The notes below the pieces were generated by a model that saw nothing but the letters and a program-made list of their open reading frames with translations, ran no database searches and was not told the DNA's origin. A stretch of 8,845 nucleotides of DNA from an uncultured Collinsella sp. (GTDB taxonomy: Bacteria; Actinomycetota; Coriobacteriia; Coriobacteriales; Coriobacteriaceae), in assembly GCA_905207425.1 (NCBI GenBank), contig CAJLLB010000081.1:1-8845 (forward strand). Direction: 5' to 3'. Made by a program: the position numbers and the translations under genes. Below are positions 7,345-8,845 of this stretch, in pieces (the stretch's first letter is position 1; each line of letters opens with the position of its first letter).

Positions 7345-7376
7345 AGCCCGATCTCCATGCGGAGGTCGGGCTTTTT
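7345..7376 (+). terminator. Rho-independent terminator of argS
   Basis: A 12-bp stem with one G-U pair (AGCCCGATCTCC at 7345-7356 with GGAGGTCGGGCT at 7361-7372), an ATGC tetraloop and a T5 tract form a classical terminator 48 bases after the argS stop. A weaker GGCT/AGCC hairpin (7326-7339) precedes it. Confidence 0.92.
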
Positions 7377-7391
7377 GCGTTTGGTGAGACT

Positions 7392-7420
7392 ATTTGGTTT
7401 GCTGGGAAATGCTACCAAAT
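7392..7420. repeat. Inverted repeat ATTTGGT/ACCAAAT
   Basis: ATTTGGT at 7392-7398 and ACCAAAT at 7414-7420 form a perfect 7-bp inverted repeat with a 15-base loop just beyond the argS terminator. No function is evident; it lies at the start of the repeat-rich region 7381-7915. Confidence 0.35.
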
Positions 7421-7464
7421 CGCAACTATACCGGTTTACGGGACTGAATCGCTAACTGGCGACC

Positions 7465-7533
7465 ATGGTGCCAATAGCAAAAGTAAACCCGCAGGTAGAT
7501 GGCTTATTGTTTCTTGAAAATGCAGGGTATGGT
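7465..7533 (+). repeat. Direct repeat, copy 1 (possible short coding element)
   Basis: This segment aligns without gaps over 69 bases with 7692-7760 (about 46 identical; about 38 of the last 51). Both copies begin at an ATG preceded by CGACC or CGAACC and stay in one register. Copy 1 would encode MVPIAKVNPQVDGLLFLENA and then GYG, ending at TAG 12 codons further on (34 residues in all). The shared peptide pattern is PQV, LFL and GYG, with one synonymous Leu change (CTT/TTG). No ribosome site is visible, so a non-coding repeat is at least as likely as a peptide. Confidence 0.45.
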
Positions 7534-7580
7534 TGGCTTGCAGCATTCTGGCCGCGTAATCCGGCGTAGTTTTGAAAATT

Positions 7581-7593
7581 GTCCCTTGGGGAC
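7581..7593. repeat. GTCCC-TTG-GGGAC hairpin, GGGGAC repeat family
   Basis: GTCCC at 7581-7585 pairs with GGGAC at 7589-7593 around a three-base loop, followed by GGAGGAAAATGG. It shares the TTGGGGACG core with the element at 986-997. It lies between the two copies of the direct repeat. Confidence 0.45.
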
Positions 7594-7627
7594 GGAGGAA
7601 AATGGATCATTTTTGTCTCGCGGAGGG

Positions 7628-7649
7628 GTGGCGGGATACCGTCCGCCAC
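7628..7649. repeat. 7-bp GC-rich hairpin
   Basis: GTGGCGG at 7628-7634 pairs with CCGCCAC at 7643-7649, with an 8-base loop. There is no T-tract, so it is not a terminator; it is part of the structured repeat region. Confidence 0.4.
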
Positions 7650-7691
7650 GAATTGGGCTCATCTCCTACGTTTGGACGCATATCCCGAACC

Positions 7692-7760
7692 ATGCCGAAA
7701 AGTACGATATTAAAACCGCAGGTAGCAGACTCGTTGTTTTTGAAAAAACAAGGGTATGGT
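7692..7760 (+). repeat. Direct repeat, copy 2 (possible short coding element)
   Basis: This is the second copy of the element at 7465-7533, offset by 227 bases. Its equivalent reading is MPKSTILKPQVADSLFLKKQ then GYG, but here the frame stays open well past the repeat, so the two copies do not share an end. It contains a 7-bp hairpin (TTGTTTT at 7734-7740 with AAAACAA at 7745-7751, TGAA loop) that copy 1 does not preserve. No ribosome site is visible. Confidence 0.45.
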
Positions 7761-7798
7761 CAGGGGCTCGGGGGCAAACGTAGTAGATGGGCGCGATT

Positions 7799-7873
7799 CG
7801 TGGCGCGGCTATTCCGGGTGCCACGGCTTCACTCCTCTGGCGCGACATCTCAAGGCGCTTTTGAGGAGGAGTG
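7799..7873. repeat. Adjacent hairpins, the second nested
   Basis: CGTGGC at 7799-7804 pairs with GCCACG at 7820-7825. Immediately after, CACTCCTC at 7830-7837 pairs with GAGGAGTG at 7866-7873, enclosing an inner stem CTCAA (7849-7853) with TTGAG (7861-7865). A GTCCC motif follows at 7873-7877. There is no T-tract. It could be a structured RNA or the end of a REP-like element. Confidence 0.4.
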
Positions 7874-7895
7874 TCCCTTTTGACTAGTCGTTTAA

Positions 7896-7907
7896 GAACG
7901 TCCCCAA
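7896..7907 (-). repeat. Copy of the 12-mer TTGGGGACGTTC
   Basis: On the minus strand this is identical to 986-997 near the LysR gene, and part of the scattered GGGGAC motif family. Another GTCCC lies 23 bases upstream in plus coordinates, so the pair may bound a short palindromic unit (7873-7905). Confidence 0.45.
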
Positions 7908-7915
7908 TGACTAAG

Positions 7916-7943
7916 TTGCAGGTGGCGGCGGTTGTGTTACACT
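7916..7943 (+). promoter_or_regulatory. Promoter of the probable rho gene
   Basis: TTGCAG at 7916-7921, a 16-base spacer and TACACT at 7938-7943 with TG at 7935-7936 as an extended -10. The predicted transcription start is near 7950, giving a leader of almost 140 bases. The architecture (weak -35, TG, four-of-six -10) resembles the argS candidate. Confidence 0.55.
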
Positions 7944-7949
7944 AACGCT

Positions 7950-8087
7950 GCGTATATGACGCAAATATCTCGATACAGATCAATGATGTCCGTCGGTATT
8001 TGACGGAGCTAGACTGTTTAGCCGCCCTGAAGGTTTATGCAGGGAGCATGTGATCACAGGGCTTGAAAAGAAAGTTGAGCAAACACT
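7950..8087 (+). promoter_or_regulatory. Structured leader of the probable rho gene
   Basis: The untranslated leader has a hairpin TCCGTC/GACGGA (7989-7994 with 8002-8007) and a second CCCTG/CAGGG (8025-8029 with 8040-8044). A competing pairing, GCCCTG (8024-8029) with CAGGGC (8057-8062), excludes the second hairpin. The palindrome TGTGATCACA lies at 8049-8058. Short frames occur: ATG 7986-8003 (five codons) and ATG 8037-8066 (nine codons), the latter preceded by AAGG. rho is autoregulated through its leader in Escherichia coli; a similar role here is inference. Confidence 0.4.
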
Positions 8088-8845
8088 GTGTCTGATCAAC
8101 AGCAAGAAAACGAAATAACGACGACGCAAGCCGCTCCCGCTGCACCGGTTGCGTCGGACCAGGTCGCGGCGCCCGCGCAAGCCTCGGCTCCTGAGACGTC
8201 TAAGGCTGCTTCGACGCCTACGCCTTCAGCGGCTGAGAAGGCCGTGCCTGCAACTGGTGAGGAGGCTGCTCCGGCAAAGCCCAAGCGCATGCGCCGCACG
8301 GCCAAGCCTGCCGCTGACGGCGAGGAGGTCACCAAGCCCAAGCGCCGTACCACGCGCACGACGCGCGCCAAGCGCACCGTTGCAGCTGACTCCTCGGCGT
8401 CGATTTCCGATGAGGTCGCGCAGGCACGTGCGTTGGCGCAGATTAGCGAGGCTCAGGTGGTGCGCGCCCGCCGTCGTGCTGCCGAGCGCGAGGCCGCGGC
8501 TCTGACCGAGCTTGCAGCTCCGTCTGTGCCCGAGACCCCTGCCGCCACCGAGACCCCTGCCGCCGACCTGCCGACCGAGAAGCCGGCAACGCGCACACGC
8601 CGTCGCACGGCTGTTAAGGCCGAGCAGGTTGCTGAACAGGTAACCCCCGAGCTCACTGAGGCTTCGGTCCGTTCCACGGCAGGGGAGGGCGCATTGCCTG
8701 CTGAGCACGCTGCGTCTGTCGAGGCCAGCGAAGTTCCCGTTGTCGATCCGGCTTTGCGCCCGCACCGTCGCGGTCGCAAGCCCAAGGCCTTCGTCGAGGC
8801 AGAGAAGGCCGCAGCCGAAAGCAAGGCGGCAAAGGAAGCCAGGTC
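8088..8845 (+). CDS. rho: Probable transcription termination factor Rho, N-terminal extension only
   Basis: This frame is open from GTG 8088-8090 to the window end (252 codons plus two bases), so the gene is cut off. An in-frame TGA at 8076-8078 lies just upstream, and the next in-frame ATG is nearly 200 bases downstream, so GTG is the best start; the ribosome site is weak (GAAAG about 13 bases before). The product starts MSDQQQENEITTTQ and is low-complexity: rich in Ala, Pro, Glu, Lys and Arg, with basic runs such as KPKRRTTRTTRAKR, RARRRAAERE and RTRRRTAVK, and HRRGRKPK near the edge. It has no signal peptide or membrane segment. Actinobacterial Rho proteins carry long disordered basic extensions of this kind, and rho lies near argS in that phylum, so Rho is the best guess. 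The Rho RNA-binding and ATPase domains are not in view; IF-2 or another protein with such an N-terminus remains possible. Confidence 0.6.
   Translation, partial: MSDQQQENEITTTQAAPAAPVASDQVAAPAQASAPETSKAASTPTPSAAEKAVPATGEEAAPAKPKRMRRTAKPAADGEEVTKPKRRTTRTTRAKRTVAADSSASISDEVAQARALAQISEAQVVRARRRAAEREAAALTELAAPSVPETPAATETPAADLPTEKPATRTRRRTAVKAEQVAEQVTPELTEASVRSTAGEGALPAEHAASVEASEVPVVDPALRPHRRGRKPKAFVEAEKAAAESKAAKEAR
8530..8564 (+). repeat. 18-bp tandem repeat inside the rho extension
   Basis: CCGAGACCCCTGCCGCC occurs at 8530-8546 and again, identically, at 8548-8564, encoding two consecutive ETPAA units. It keeps the frame and lies in the disordered segment, suggesting slippage-driven length variation between strains. 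Confidence 0.7.

Noticed and set aside
7452..7883. Several 60-100 codon open frames between argS and rho
   Set aside because: They overlap each other on both strands, lack ribosome sites and cover repeats and hairpins; none resembles a known protein.
7381..7915. CRISPR array or tRNA genes
   Set aside because: There are only two diverged repeat copies with 158 bases between them, no regular spacers, and no cloverleaf found.
8049..8058. CRP-like site TGTGATCACA
   Set aside because: The half-sites abut with no spacer, unlike the CRP consensus, and it lies downstream of the predicted transcription start; it is treated as part of the leader.

Overview
The window looks like chromosome from a high-GC Gram-positive gut bacterium, most likely a Collinsella-type member of the Coriobacteriia. 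The support is the GC-rich codon use (GCC, CGC, GAG, CTG) of proA, the HD gene, carD and argS, a CarD-family regulator, a Rho-like protein with a long Ala/Pro/Lys/Arg-rich N-terminus next to argS, and dispersed GGGGAC-type intergenic hairpins. This assignment is by sequence character and gene content only; no database search was possible.

Layout: (1) 1-820, the 3' nine-tenths of a LysR-family regulator whose codon use (many CGG, AGG and GGG/GGA) is unlike the rest of the window, followed by a long imperfect multi-arm inverted repeat (835-932) and a GGGGAC hairpin (967-1010). (2) 1030-2440, minus strand, a long-type prolyl aminopeptidase (peptidase S33) interrupted by one frameshift. (3) 2553-3839, plus strand, proA, a complete gamma-glutamyl phosphate reductase. 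(4) 3909-4508 and 4616-5101, minus strand, an HD-domain hydrolase and a CarD-family RNA polymerase-binding protein, each followed by a near-identical hairpin terminator. (5) 5102-5443, an AT-rich divergent control region with a cluster of TATGCA half-sites. (6) 5444-7297, argS, complete, with a strong terminator. (7) 7298-8087, about 790 bases without a convincing conventional gene, but rich in diverged direct repeats and hairpins, then a good promoter and a structured leader. (8) 8088 to the window end, the start of a GTG-initiated gene, probably rho.

The genes are mostly housekeeping: proline synthesis (proA), peptide-derived proline release (aminopeptidase), arginine charging (argS), and transcription control at initiation (carD) and termination (Rho). 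No defence island, phage module or CRISPR array is visible. I do not see a clear new multi-gene system. The items most worth following up are the intergenic repeats between argS and rho, the mutually exclusive foldings in the rho leader, the covarying terminator pair, the tryptophan-less CarD, and the foreign-looking LysR end of the window.
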